This document shows, one piece after another, positions 29,269 to 38,608 of a stretch of DNA of 64,000 bases (positions are counted from its first letter, which is position 1; each line of letters starts with the position of its first letter). The DNA comes from Sphingomonas sp. (lineage in GTDB: Bacteria; Pseudomonadota; Alphaproteobacteria; Sphingomonadales; Sphingomonadaceae), in the NCBI GenBank assembly GCA_013001055.1, contig JABDNH010000008.1, positions 62,001 to 126,000 of the forward strand. Direction: 5' to 3'. Made by a program: the position numbers and the translations under genes. The notes beneath the pieces are model-generated. The model made no database searches. It was not told the DNA's origin and saw only the letters and a list, made by a program, of their open reading frames with translations.

Positions 29269-29748
29269 CTACTTCTTTTTGGTAAAGTCGACCGAGACGA
29301 CGTTCGAACCATCCTCGACCGGCTCGGTCTTGGGCGCATCGTCCTGTTCCGCTTCCGGGGCGTGCGGGCCCTCATCCTCATTGGCCTGGAACTTGAGGCT
29401 GAATTCCACCGCCGGATCGACGAAATCGGTGACCGCCGCAAACGGGATGTTGAGGTTCGACGGCACGCCGCCGAAACTCAAGCCCACGCTGAAGCCTTCT
29501 TCCTCTACCTTGAGATCCCAGAAACGGTGCTGGATCACGATCGTCATTTCCTCTGGGAAACGTTCGATCAGATGCGCCGGAATCTCCACGCCGGGATAAC
29601 GTGTGCGAAAGGTGATGTAGAAGTGATGCTGGCCCGGTAGAGCGCCATCGCTCGCGACTTCGCTCAGCACGCGGCCGACCACCGCGCGCAGCGCTTCTTG
29701 CACGATTTCATCATATGGGATGAAGCTTTCGGGCGTTTCGTCGGCCAT
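29269..29748 (-). CDS. sspB: SspB-type ClpXP protease adaptor (alphaproteobacterial form)
   Basis: The 159-residue protein has the SspB fold (FYITFRTRYPGVEIP, FPEEMTIVIQHRFWDL, FSVGLSFGGVP) and an acidic, disordered linker. It ends in the short ClpX-binding motif NVVSVDFTKKK. It delivers ssrA-tagged and other substrates, including cell-cycle proteins in relatives, to ClpXP. ATG 29748 was chosen because GAGG lies upstream; 12 residues before it in the longer frame are not conserved in character. Confidence 0.88.
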   Translation of the reverse strand: MADETPESFIPYDEIVQEALRAVVGRVLSEVASDGALPGQHHFYITFRTRYPGVEIPAHLIERFPEEMTIVIQHRFWDLKVEEEGFSVGLSFGGVPSNLNIPFAAVTDFVDPAVEFSLKFQANEDEGPHAPEAEQDDAPKTEPVEDGSNVVSVDFTKKK

Positions 29749-29804
29749 GGCTTGCCTCGTGAACCCCGCTGCCCCATGGGTCAAGACCAGACTTGGAGAA
29801 GCCC

Positions 29805-30182
29805 ATGCCGATCGACGCTACGCTGCCTTATGATAGCGACAATATCTTCGCCAAAATCCTGCGCGGGAAGTTGCCCTGCAACAAGGTTGCGGAGACCGAG
29901 TACAGCCTCGCCTTCCATGACATCAACCCGCTGGCGCCGATCCACATTCTCGTCATTCCCAAGAGCACCTATGTGAGCTGGGACGATTTTTCGGCCAAAG
30001 CGTCCGATGCCGAAATCGTCGATTTCATCCGGTTGATTGGCGAGGTCGCGCGCGAAAATGGCTGTGTTGAGCAAGGCTACCGGCTGCTCGCCAACGTCGG
30101 CAAACGCGGCGGACAGGAGGTGCCGCACTTGCATGTCCATCTGTTCGGCGGGGCGCCTTTGGGGCCCATGCTTTCGGTATAG
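29805..30182 (+). CDS. HIT-family nucleotide-binding protein
   Basis: The 125-residue protein carries the histidine triad PHLHVHLFGG at about residues 106-115 and the upstream DINPLAPIHILVIPK segment. HIT hydrolases of the HINT branch cleave nucleoside phosphoramidates. The ATG at 29805 follows GGAGAAG; a TTG at 29793 is also in frame. It is transcribed divergently from sspB. Confidence 0.9.
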   Translation: MPIDATLPYDSDNIFAKILRGKLPCNKVAETEYSLAFHDINPLAPIHILVIPKSTYVSWDDFSAKASDAEIVDFIRLIGEVARENGCVEQGYRLLANVGKRGGQEVPHLHVHLFGGAPLGPMLSV

Positions 30183-30252
30183 CCGCCTGCCCTAGACATC
30201 ACGCGGCGAGGCGCTAGACCTTGCGGCAACGCATTTTCGGGGAGAGACATAA

Positions 30253-31740
30253 ATGGTGACGGCGAGCGAAGGCGCAGCAATGGGTAGCGCGACGGCGAAC
30301 GAGAACTGGTCCTCCCGATTTGCCTTCATCATGGCTGCGGTCGGTTCGGCTGTGGGACTTGGAAACCTGGTCCGCTTTCCTGCCGAGGTCGGCGCCAATG
30401 GCGGCGGTGCCTTTGTCATTTTCTACATCTTCTGTGTCGTGCTGATCGGTGCACCGGTCCTGCTTTCCGAAACCTTGATCGGGCGCCATGGCCAGTCGTC
30501 GGCGGTTGGCAGCGTCAAGAAAGTCGCGCGCGAATCCGGCGCCTCCGAATGGTGGGCGGTGGCCGCTGGCGTCGGCATGCTCGGCGCGTTCCTGATCCTC
30601 ACTTATTACAGCGTGCTGGCTGGCTGGATCGTCTACTTCATCGGCGTCTTCACCGGTGACCTCGTCTCCAATATCGCCTCGGGCAGTCTACTTGCGGGCG
30701 CGCTCGACGGGCAAAGCGTCGAGGAAGTGCAAGGCATTCTCCCGGCGCTGCAGGCCGATGCCGGGACAATGCTCACCATGCACGCGATCTTCATGGCGGT
30801 GACAATCTTTGTCGTCGCGCGCGGTGTCCATGGCGGCATCGAAAAGGTCGCGGTCTGGCTGATGCCGACCTTCTTCGTGCTTATCCTCGGCATCACCATA
30901 TATGGCGCCTTCACGGGTGCCTTCGGCGCAGCGCTTGAATTCCTGTTCAATTTCGATGCCAGCCGCCTGCTCGATCCCACCGTCCAGCTTTCGGCGCTGG
31001 GGCAAGCGCTCTTCTCGTTGTCGCTCGGGTCGGCATTGATGATCACCTACGGTGCCTATGCCTCGCGTGATACTGATCTTGCCAAGTCGTCGGGACTAAT
31101 TGCCAGCGCCGATACATCGGTCGCGATCGTCGCCGGTCTCGCCATCTTCCCGATCGTCTTTGCTGCGATGGCGCCTGATGCGCTGGCCGGCGTGCTGGCG
31201 GGCGATGTTCCGGTCGAAGGCGGTCTCGGCCTCCTGTTCATCAGCCTGCCGGTTGCCTTCCAGACGATGCCGGCCGGTTCGATCATCGGCTTCCTTTTCT
31301 TCATCATGGTGTTCTTCGCCGCGCTCACCAGCGCCGTCGCGCTGCTCGAAGCCTCGGTCAGTTGGGCGATCCGCCGCTTCAACGTCTCGCGCGTCATCGC
31401 CACGATCGTCCTCGGTCTTACGGTGTTTGCCATCGGTGCCTGGGCCAGCTTCTCCTTCAACAGCCAAGCCGACTTCCAGCCGCTCGACTTCATGATCTTT
31501 TCGGGCCAGCCGGTGTTCGGCATCATCGACGAGCTGACGGCGAAGATCCTCCTGCCGGTCTCGGCGCTGCTGGTATCGATTTTTGTCGGTTGGATTGCCG
31601 ACCAGCGGCTCATCGACAGCGAAAACGGTCTTGATGGCGGGCTGCACAAATTCTGGCGCTTCCTTGTGCGCTGGCTGTGCCCGATCGTCATCACCGCGAT
31701 CCTGATAACCGGCATCTTCCCGGGCTTGGTCGGCATCTGA
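30253..31740 (+). CDS. Sodium-dependent neurotransmitter-symporter (NSS) family transporter
   Basis: The 495-residue inner-membrane protein has about twelve hydrophobic segments and the family signature AVGSAVGLGNLVRFP at the unwound first helix. NSS members import amino acids or related amines with sodium (LeuT type). The substrate is not evident. It is followed after 63 bp by an APC-family permease on the same strand, so both may serve amino-acid uptake. Confidence 0.92.
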   Translation: MVTASEGAAMGSATANENWSSRFAFIMAAVGSAVGLGNLVRFPAEVGANGGGAFVIFYIFCVVLIGAPVLLSETLIGRHGQSSAVGSVKKVARESGASEWWAVAAGVGMLGAFLILTYYSVLAGWIVYFIGVFTGDLVSNIASGSLLAGALDGQSVEEVQGILPALQADAGTMLTMHAIFMAVTIFVVARGVHGGIEKVAVWLMPTFFVLILGITIYGAFTGAFGAALEFLFNFDASRLLDPTVQLSALGQALFSLSLGSALMITYGAYASRDTDLAKSSGLIASADTSVAIVAGLAIFPIVFAAMAPDALAGVLAGDVPVEGGLGLLFISLPVAFQTMPAGSIIGFLFFIMVFFAALTSAVALLEASVSWAIRRFNVSRVIATIVLGLTVFAIGAWASFSFNSQADFQPLDFMIFSGQPVFGIIDELTAKILLPVSALLVSIFVGWIADQRLIDSENGLDGGLHKFWRFLVRWLCPIVITAILITGIFPGLVGI

Positions 31741-31836
31741 CATTTTCCCGATTGCGCGCCGCTCCGACCGCGCTAATCTGGCGTTCGCCCCGCTTCGGCA
31801 ATCGTGCGCGCAGCGGGGTGGAGGCCGGGGGCGCCT

Positions 31837-33444
31837 GTGATTTTCCAAAGAGTGAAACCGCTCGACGCGATACTCGCCGCGGCGGAGAAAAAAGCGTTGC
31901 ACCGCTCACTTGGCGCAACCCAGCTGACCCTGTTCGGTGTCGGCGTCATCATCGGTACGGGAATCTTCGTGCTTACGGCAGCAGGCGCGCAGAAAGCGGG
32001 CCCCGGCCTGATGGTCGCTTTTGTCATCGCAGGTCTCGTCTGCCTTGTCGCAGCACTCTGCTATGCCGAGCTTGCCTCTTCGATCCCGGTGTCGGGATCC
32101 GCATACACCTATGCGTATGCGACCATGGGCGAGTTGCTCGCCTGGTTGGTCGGCTGGGCGCTGGTGCTCGAATATGTCATTGCCGGCGCCGCCGTGTCGG
32201 CGGGGTGGTCGGGTTATTTCACCGGAACCGTGCTCAATGAATTTTTGGGCATTTCATTGCCCACCTGGCTCAGCGCCGGACCGCTCGCGCTGGGCGGCGT
32301 CGAAGGCGGGTTCATCAATCTGCCGGCACTGCTCATTCCCCTGATCATCACCGGCTTGCTCGTAATCGGCACCAATGAAAGCGCCAAGGTCAATGCCTTT
32401 CTGGTATTCATCAAGGTCGCCGCGCTGACAGCTTTCATCGCGCTCACGCTGCCGCAGGTCGACACCACGCAGTTCAACCCCTTCCTGCCTGCAGGCACCT
32501 TCGGCGGGTTCGGTTCGGGCATCGGCGTAGTCGGGGCGGCCGCCACTATATTCTTCGCTTATATAGGCTTCGACGCGGTATCGACCGCAGCCGAGGAAAC
32601 CAAAAACCCGCAGCGAAACGTTCCGCTCGGCATCGTCGGATCGCTGTTGATCTGCACCATCTTCTACGTGCTGGTGGCCGCCGGCGCGATCGGCACCATT
32701 GGCGGCCAGCCTATCATGGGGCCAGACGGCGTGCCCTTCCCCGCAGGTTCGGAAGAACTAGCTCGCCAATGCGCGCTGCCAGAGCATGCCGAAGCTCTGG
32801 TCTGTTCGAACGAGGCACTGGCCCATGTGCTGCGCCAGATCGGTTTTTCGGGGGTAGGCAACATGCTCGGCATCGCCGCCTTCCTTGCCCTGCCTTCGGT
32901 GATCCTCGTCATCCTGTTTGCACAGTCCCGCATCTTTTTCGTGATGGCGCGCGACGGGCTGCTTCCCGCGCGCCTCGCCAAAGTTCATCCCAAATGGAAG
33001 ACCCCGCACATCGTCACTGGCCTTACCGGGCTTGTCGTCGCGCTCGGCGCGGCCTTTTTTCCGGTCGGACAGCTCGCCAACGTCGCCAATACCGGCGTCC
33101 TCGTCGCCTTCACGGCGGTGGCCATTTCGGTGATGCTGCTGCGCCGGAGCCACGCGCATGTGCCGCGTCACTTCAAGACCCCGATGCTCTGGCTCGTTGG
33201 TCCTGCGACCATCGCGGGCTGCATGTTCCTGCTTTTGAATCTGCCGCTCGAAGCGATCCTCGTCCTGCCGGTCTGGGCCGCTGTCGGCCTGGCCATCTAT
33301 CTGGCCTACGGTCGACGCCACAGCCTGCTTGGCCGTGGCATCATCGAGGTGCACGAGCCCGAGATACACGATATCGAGCCCGCCATTCCGGGCGTGGACG
33401 AGCGCGATCCGCTAGATCCGCCGCGGCGACCGCCTGAAAGCTAG
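31837..33444 (+). CDS. APC-superfamily amino-acid permease (cationic-amino-acid-transporter type)
   Basis: The ~535-residue membrane protein begins with a short cytoplasmic tail and then the family motif GVGVIIGTGIFVLTAAGA in helix 1. It has the ELASSIPVSGSAYTYAYATMGE segment and AYIGFDAVSTAAEE, typical of CAT/YfnA-like permeases. GTG 31837 was chosen because GGGGGC lies upstream; a GTG at 31804 is in frame. A charged Pro/Asp-rich C-terminal tail extends into the cytoplasm. Confidence 0.9.
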   Translation: MIFQRVKPLDAILAAAEKKALHRSLGATQLTLFGVGVIIGTGIFVLTAAGAQKAGPGLMVAFVIAGLVCLVAALCYAELASSIPVSGSAYTYAYATMGELLAWLVGWALVLEYVIAGAAVSAGWSGYFTGTVLNEFLGISLPTWLSAGPLALGGVEGGFINLPALLIPLIITGLLVIGTNESAKVNAFLVFIKVAALTAFIALTLPQVDTTQFNPFLPAGTFGGFGSGIGVVGAAATIFFAYIGFDAVSTAAEETKNPQRNVPLGIVGSLLICTIFYVLVAAGAIGTIGGQPIMGPDGVPFPAGSEELARQCALPEHAEALVCSNEALAHVLRQIGFSGVGNMLGIAAFLALPSVILVILFAQSRIFFVMARDGLLPARLAKVHPKWKTPHIVTGLTGLVVALGAAFFPVGQLANVANTGVLVAFTAVAISVMLLRRSHAHVPRHFKTPMLWLVGPATIAGCMFLLLNLPLEAILVLPVWAAVGLAIYLAYGRRHSLLGRGIIEVHEPEIHDIEPAIPGVDERDPLDPPRRPPES

Positions 33445-34436
33445 GCCAGCACGTCCTTCGCAAGCGCTGTCAGATCGGCCTCGGGGCGCGCGCCATAATG
33501 CTGGATCACTTCGGCTGCCGCGATGGCGCCAAGGCGCAAGCACGCCTCAAGGTCGAGCCCGCGCGCCGTACCGGCGAGGAAGCCTGCCGCAAACAGGTCG
33601 CCCGCGCCGGTGGTGTCGACCAACTGTTCGATCTTTTCGGCACGCATGCGCGCGCGATGGCCGTCCTCGACCGCGATCGCACCTTTTTCCGAGCGGGTTA
33701 CGACCAGCACCGGCACCTTGGGCGCAACGGCATCGACCGCTTCGTCGAAATCGTCTTTGCCTGTCAGCGCCTTGATCTCGGCCTCGTTGGCAAAAAGGAT
33801 GTCGATTTTGCCGGCATCGATCAGCGCATTGAAATCATCCCGATAGCGGTCGATCACAAACCCGTCGGACAGCGTGAAGGCGACCTTGCGCCCAGCCTCG
33901 CGCGCCGCGCCGATGGCCTTTTCCATTGCCGAACGCGGGCCCGGCGGATCCCAAAGATAACCTTCGAGATAGAGAATGGCGGCATCGCCAATCGTGGCGC
34001 TGTCGATCGCGTCGGCGGGCAGTTGCTGGGCAGCACCAAGATAGGTGTTCATCGTGCGCTGCGCATCGGGCGTCACCAGGATGAGGCTGCGCGCAGTCGG
34101 ATCGACATTGCCGCTGGGGGGCACGAGAAACTCGACACCAGCAGCTTCGATATCATGCTTGTAAATCTGGCCCAGCTGGTCGTCGTTGACCTGCCCGATA
34201 AAGCCCGCCTTGCCGCCAAGCGCAGCTATTCCCGCCGCCGTATTGCCAGCCGATCCGCCCGAAATTTCGCGGCCCGGGTTCATCAGGCCGTAGAGTTCCT
34301 CGGCGCGCGCGGCGTCGATCAGGTTCATCGAACCTTTCTTCAAGTTCTGGCTTTCGAGGAATTCGTCGGTTGCGTCCGCGATCACGTCGACAATGGCATT
34401 GCCGATGCACAGCACATCGAGGCGGGGGTCGGTCAC
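33441..34436 (-). CDS. PfkB-family carbohydrate kinase, adenosine-kinase-like
   Basis: The 331-residue ribokinase-fold enzyme has GGSAGNTAAGIAALGG near residue 60 and the catalytic DTTGAGDLFAAGFLAG near residue 275. The domain arrangement resembles bacterial adenosine kinase-type members, so phosphorylation of a nucleoside or sugar is likely. The exact substrate is inferred. Its stop overlaps the permease stop by four bases (convergent). Confidence 0.85.
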   Translation of the reverse strand: MTDPRLDVLCIGNAIVDVIADATDEFLESQNLKKGSMNLIDAARAEELYGLMNPGREISGGSAGNTAAGIAALGGKAGFIGQVNDDQLGQIYKHDIEAAGVEFLVPPSGNVDPTARSLILVTPDAQRTMNTYLGAAQQLPADAIDSATIGDAAILYLEGYLWDPPGPRSAMEKAIGAAREAGRKVAFTLSDGFVIDRYRDDFNALIDAGKIDILFANEAEIKALTGKDDFDEAVDAVAPKVPVLVVTRSEKGAIAVEDGHRARMRAEKIEQLVDTTGAGDLFAAGFLAGTARGLDLEACLRLGAIAAAEVIQHYGARPEADLTALAKDVLA

Positions 34437-34536
34437 GTCAATACACCTTCATTTGCGATCAAGCGCGCCGCGTAGCCGCCAAGCCGCGGCTGCGCAAGCT
34501 TGCACGAGTCCCGTATCAGTTCCAATCATCGTGGCA

Positions 34537-34887
34537 ATGCGTAGCTTCATCCTGCTTGCCCCGCTGCTGCTGGCTGCCTGTGCCACCACTGCGCAGCGCC
34601 CGACGCCGCCGCCGCCGCGCAGTAATGTGCCGCCCTCGCCGGCCGTGGTACAACAGACCGGCGATCTCATCGGCTTGTCGACCAGCCAGCTCGTCACCCG
34701 CTTCGGGACTCCCGACCTGCGCATCATCGAGGGCAGCGGCGTCAAGCTGCAGTTTCGCCTTTTGTCCTGCGTGATCGACACCTATCTCTACGGCGACACG
34801 GTGCGCCACGTCGACGCGCGCGACATTTACGGACGTGATGTCGATCGCACGACCTGTATCGCCTCGATGGATCGGGAACGCCGCTAG
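34537..34887 (+). CDS. Small lipoprotein, SmpA/OmlA-like
   Basis: The 116-residue product starts with a lipoprotein signal (MRSFILLAPLLLAAC) and a Pro-rich linker. Its small domain has LSTSQLVTRFGTPDLRIIEG, like the beta-barrel-assembly SmpA/OmlA fold. A GTG at 34531 is also in frame. The larger upstream frame lies within the kinase promoter region and is not needed. The end overlaps the queG stop by four bases. Confidence 0.68.
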   Translation: MRSFILLAPLLLAACATTAQRPTPPPPRSNVPPSPAVVQQTGDLIGLSTSQLVTRFGTPDLRIIEGSGVKLQFRLLSCVIDTYLYGDTVRHVDARDIYGRDVDRTTCIASMDRERR

Positions 34888-35915
34888 AGTTTCTCGAGCG
34901 CCCAGCGCGCCGCTTCGGCGACCACCGGGTCGGGATCGGCCACATGCGGTTCGACATGCGCGCGCATGCTCGCGTCCTTGCTGTTGCCCGCTGCGATCAG
35001 GCAATTGCGCACCATCCGGTTGCGACCGATCCGCTTGATCGGCGAACCCGAAAACTTGGTCCTGAACGCGGCATCGTCGAGCGCAAGCAGCTCCTCCAGC
35101 TTGGGTGCGCGCAAGTCTTCGCGGGGCAGAAATCTTGCGTGACGCTGCGCCGTTTCGGCAAAACTGTTCCATGGACAGGCAGCCAGGCAATCGTCGCAGC
35201 CATAGATACGGTTGCCGATCTGCTCGCGATACTGCTCGGGGATCGGCCCGTGATGCTCGATCGTCAGGTAGGAGATGCAGGCCCGCGCATCGATCCGGTG
35301 CGGCGCAGTAATCGCGCCTGTAGGGCAGGCCTCGATACAGGCGGTGCAACTGCCGCAATGCTCGCTTGCGGGGGCATCGGGCTCCAGCTCCAGCGTGGTA
35401 TAAATCACGCCAAGGAACAGCCAGTTGCCATGCGTCCGGCTGAGCAGGTTCGTATGCTTGCCCTGCCAGCCGATACCCGCTGCCGCCGATAAAGGCTTCT
35501 CCATCACCGGCGCGGTATCGACGAATACTTTCAGCTCGCAATCGGTCTCCGCGACCAGCCAGCGCGCCAAAGCCTTGAGCTTCTTCTTGACGACATCGTG
35601 ATAGTCCTTGCCCTGCGCATAGACGCTGATCCGCCCCACATCGCCTTGCCCCGCGAGCGCGCGCGGGTCCTCATCGGGCGCATAGCTCATCGCCAGCGCA
35701 ATCACGCTTTTGCATTCGGGCCACAGCCCTTTGGGCGAAGCGCGCTGCGCCTTGCGCCCCTCGAGCCACGACATCTCGCCATGGCGGCCTTCCTCAAGGA
35801 ATTCGAACAGCCCCGCGCCTGCTTCCGGCACCGTGGCATCGGCGTCGCAAAACCCGCACGCGACGAAGCCCAGCTTCATCGCTTCTTCACGGATTTGGTC
35901 TTCAAGGCTTGCCAT
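34884..35915 (-). CDS. queG: Epoxyqueuosine reductase
   Basis: The 343-residue enzyme carries out the last step of queuosine synthesis, reducing epoxyqueuosine in tRNA with cobalamin and two [4Fe-4S] clusters. Cluster ligands are visible in CGSCTACIEACPTGAI and CDDCLAACPWN. KPLSAAAGIGWQGKHTNLLS is a conserved core segment and a HEAT-like tail follows. The ATG at 35915 was chosen because the fold begins there; ten more residues to 35945 overlap the divergent ABC gene start. Confidence 0.93.
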   Translation of the reverse strand: MASLEDQIREEAMKLGFVACGFCDADATVPEAGAGLFEFLEEGRHGEMSWLEGRKAQRASPKGLWPECKSVIALAMSYAPDEDPRALAGQGDVGRISVYAQGKDYHDVVKKKLKALARWLVAETDCELKVFVDTAPVMEKPLSAAAGIGWQGKHTNLLSRTHGNWLFLGVIYTTLELEPDAPASEHCGSCTACIEACPTGAITAPHRIDARACISYLTIEHHGPIPEQYREQIGNRIYGCDDCLAACPWNSFAETAQRHARFLPREDLRAPKLEELLALDDAAFRTKFSGSPIKRIGRNRMVRNCLIAAGNSKDASMRAHVEPHVADPDPVVAEAARWALEKL

Positions 35916-35944
35916 GACAGCCCCAGCCCTTACCACCTTAGCCA

Positions 35945-36883
35945 ATGACTGAAACCCGTCACGCGTATCCCTACGCCGCAGAAGCGCATGGCATCGTCAA
36001 GATCTTTGACGACAAGCGCGCCGTCGATGGCGTCAGCCTCAAGGTGCCCACCGGTTCGATCTTCGGCATTCTGGGCCCCAATGGCGCGGGCAAGACCACG
36101 ACGATCCGCACCATGCTTGGCATCATCGATCCCGATGAGGGGCATCGCACCCTGCTGGGCAACGATCGCCCGCTCGAAGTCGCGCATGACGTCGGCTATC
36201 TGCCCGAAGAACGCGGCCTCTACCCCTCGATGACGGCCAAGGAAGCAATCGCCTTCATGGGGCATTTGCGCAACCTGCCGCTCGATATCGGGCGCGAGCG
36301 CGGCGTCGAACTGCTCAAGCATCACGACCTGCACGAATGGATCAACAGGCCCATTCGCTCGCTGTCGAAGGGCATGGCGCAGACGGTTCAGCTGCTCGGC
36401 ACGATCGTGCACCGCCCCAAGCTGATCGTGTTCGACGAACCGTTTTCGGGCCTCGACGCGATCAACCAGGGCAAGCTCGAAGACCTTATCCGCGGCGAGG
36501 CCGCCAAGGGCGCCACCGTCATCTTTTCGACCCACGTCATCGCGCATGCCGAACGGCTGTGTGAGGAAGTCGCGATCATCGCGGGCGGCAAGGTCGCCTT
36601 TTCCGGCCCGGTCGACACGGCGCGCGAACGGCTGCGCCCCATCGTCCACCTCAAGACCCGCAATCCTGACGGCCCATGGCGCGCCGCCATTCCGAAGAAT
36701 GCGCGGATGAATGGCAACGGGCTGGTATTCGAACTGCCCGAAAGCGGTCCCGAGCCGCTGCTCAAGGCACTGATCGACGGCAATGCCGGTATCGAAACAC
36801 TCTCGATCGAACGCCCCGGCCTGCACGATGCTTTTGTCGATATCGCCGGCGAAGCGGCCGCTGCCGCGATGGAGGAGCGCTGA
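35945..36883 (+). CDS. ABC transporter ATP-binding protein (NatA-like)
   Basis: The 312-residue ATPase has Walker A GPNGAGKTT at residues 44-52, signature LSKGMAQ, and Walker B LIVFDEP, with a C-terminal DUF4162-like extension. It is followed by an ABC-2 permease whose start overlaps its stop by one base. The pair resembles the NatAB sodium or drug exporters; the substrate is unknown. Confidence 0.9.
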   Translation: MTETRHAYPYAAEAHGIVKIFDDKRAVDGVSLKVPTGSIFGILGPNGAGKTTTIRTMLGIIDPDEGHRTLLGNDRPLEVAHDVGYLPEERGLYPSMTAKEAIAFMGHLRNLPLDIGRERGVELLKHHDLHEWINRPIRSLSKGMAQTVQLLGTIVHRPKLIVFDEPFSGLDAINQGKLEDLIRGEAAKGATVIFSTHVIAHAERLCEEVAIIAGGKVAFSGPVDTARERLRPIVHLKTRNPDGPWRAAIPKNARMNGNGLVFELPESGPEPLLKALIDGNAGIETLSIERPGLHDAFVDIAGEAAAAAMEER

Positions 36884-38145
36884 TGAACGCGCCCGCACTC
36901 GCCACCACCGACCGGCAGACGTTACCCGAATGGCTGCGCGCTGCGCTCGTGATCGGTCGGCGCGATTATGTCGCCACGGTTTTTTCCAAGACCTTCTTCT
37001 TCTTCCTGTTCGGCCCGCTGTTCCCGATCCTGCTCGGCTTCGTGTTCGGCGGCGTCGGCAGCCAGATCGCCGACAGCCAGGAAAATCCGCGCGTCGCTGT
37101 CATTGCCGTGGAGTCCGAATTCGACGCAATCATGGAGGCGCGTAGTCGCCTGATCGAGTTGGTGCCAGCCTCTCAGCGCGCGGACCTCGTACGTTTCGAA
37201 CCAGAGCCAAATGGATCAGCCCTGCGAGCGAGACTATTGTCTGGTGAAGAGGGCTTTTTCGTCGGCGTTCTGGACGAGCCTTTCGGAGAGCCCAAGTTCT
37301 ACGGCTCTGTCGGCGACCGTGATGCGACGCAGCGTCAACTTGTGTATTTTCTGTCGGAAGCGAAGCAGGCCAATCTGGCCGACCCGGTTCCAGTCATAAT
37401 CGATTACGAAAGGGAACGGGGCCGCGCCGTCACCTCTTCCGAAACGCAGCGCAAGCAGCTTGCGCGCGGTGCCCAGCTGGCGCTCTTCTTCATCACTCTG
37501 CTGCTCGCGACGATGCTGCTGTCGCAGATGCTCGAGGAGAAATCGAACAAGGTCATCGAGGTGCTCGCGGCGGCTGTCCCCGTTACCTCGATCTTCGTTG
37601 GCAAATTGTTTGCAATGCTCGCAATCAGCCTGACCGGCCTGATCATCTGGATGGCCATCGGGCTTGCTGGCTTCTTCGCGCTGGCAAGCGACAGTGGCGT
37701 CGCCACCCTCTTCACCGGCCCCGCGGTTGGCTGGCCGCTCTTTCTGCTCCTGATGCTGGTCTATTTTGCGATGAGCTACCTTCTCATCGGCGCCTTCTTC
37801 CTCGGCATCGGCGCGCAGGCATCGACCGCGCGCGACGTGCAGATCATGTCGATGCCGATGACCTTCCTGCAGGTCGCGCTGGTCATGCTCGCCTTTGTCG
37901 GCGTCAGCCAACCGGGCAGCATCTGGGCCTGGGCCGCGATCCTGTTTCCCCTGTCATCGCCGTTCGCCATGGCCGGGGTCGCGGCGCAGGAAAGCGCGAT
38001 CTGGTATCACGCGCTCGGGATCGCCTACCAGGCGCTGTGGGTCTTCCTGATCCTGCGCGTTTCCGCGATTTTCTTCAAACGCAGCGTCCTCAAATCACGC
38101 GCGCCGAGGAGGTCGAGAAAGGTCGTGCCGCCCGTTGCGGCTTAA
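36883..38145 (+). CDS. ABC-2-type transporter permease (NatB-like)
   Basis: The 420-residue membrane protein has an N-terminal hydrophobic helix at about residues 38-60, a large extracytoplasmic domain at about 65-190 and five or so C-terminal hydrophobic segments. The sequence EEKSNKVIEVLAAAVP is typical of NatB. Codon choice in bases about 37140-37440 (the outer domain) uses more A- and T-ending and AGG/AGA/CGA codons than both flanks, possibly a recombined patch. Confidence 0.88.
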   Translation: MNAPALATTDRQTLPEWLRAALVIGRRDYVATVFSKTFFFFLFGPLFPILLGFVFGGVGSQIADSQENPRVAVIAVESEFDAIMEARSRLIELVPASQRADLVRFEPEPNGSALRARLLSGEEGFFVGVLDEPFGEPKFYGSVGDRDATQRQLVYFLSEAKQANLADPVPVIIDYERERGRAVTSSETQRKQLARGAQLALFFITLLLATMLLSQMLEEKSNKVIEVLAAAVPVTSIFVGKLFAMLAISLTGLIIWMAIGLAGFFALASDSGVATLFTGPAVGWPLFLLLMLVYFAMSYLLIGAFFLGIGAQASTARDVQIMSMPMTFLQVALVMLAFVGVSQPGSIWAWAAILFPLSSPFAMAGVAAQESAIWYHALGIAYQALWVFLILRVSAIFFKRSVLKSRAPRRSRKVVPPVAA

Positions 38146-38522
38146 GCAGCCGGCGCCGGGCCGATCTGTTCCCATAGCTCGATTTTCACGCCGTCAGGAT
38201 CCATGATCCAGGCGAACTTGCCATAGGGTTCGTCGACTCGGCCCAGGATTTCCACGCCCTTGTCCTCCAGCTCCTTCTGGAAACTGTCGAGATCGTCCAC
38301 GCGCAGGTTGACCATGAAAGGATGCGGCGACGGATCGAGATAATCGGTGTCGTCCTTGAAACTGGAAAGCAGGCTGAATGGGTCGTCCTTGGGCTCATCC
38401 GCCCAGCGAAAACTTGGCCCGTATTCACCCGCGATACCGAGCATATCCTTGTACCAGGCGGTCGACGCATCGACGTCCTTGCGCTTGATGAACACGCCGC
38501 CAATGCCTGTGATGCGTCCCAC
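38142..38522 (-). CDS. VOC-superfamily (glyoxalase-like) protein
   Basis: The 126-residue protein is one vicinal-oxygen-chelate domain of two beta-alpha-beta-beta-beta halves. It has GIGGVFIKRKDVDASTAWY at the start and DPDGVKIELWEQ at the end. The specific activity is unknown. It converges with the permease and overlaps it by four bases. Confidence 0.85.
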   Translation of the reverse strand: MGRITGIGGVFIKRKDVDASTAWYKDMLGIAGEYGPSFRWADEPKDDPFSLLSSFKDDTDYLDPSPHPFMVNLRVDDLDSFQKELEDKGVEILGRVDEPYGKFAWIMDPDGVKIELWEQIGPAPAA

Positions 38523-38608
38523 TCTTCGTCTCCCTGCCTGTCACGCGGGAGCATAGCAGGCGATCCTCAGGCTTGCCATCGCACGACATCGAGCGCACTT
38601 CTCGGCGC

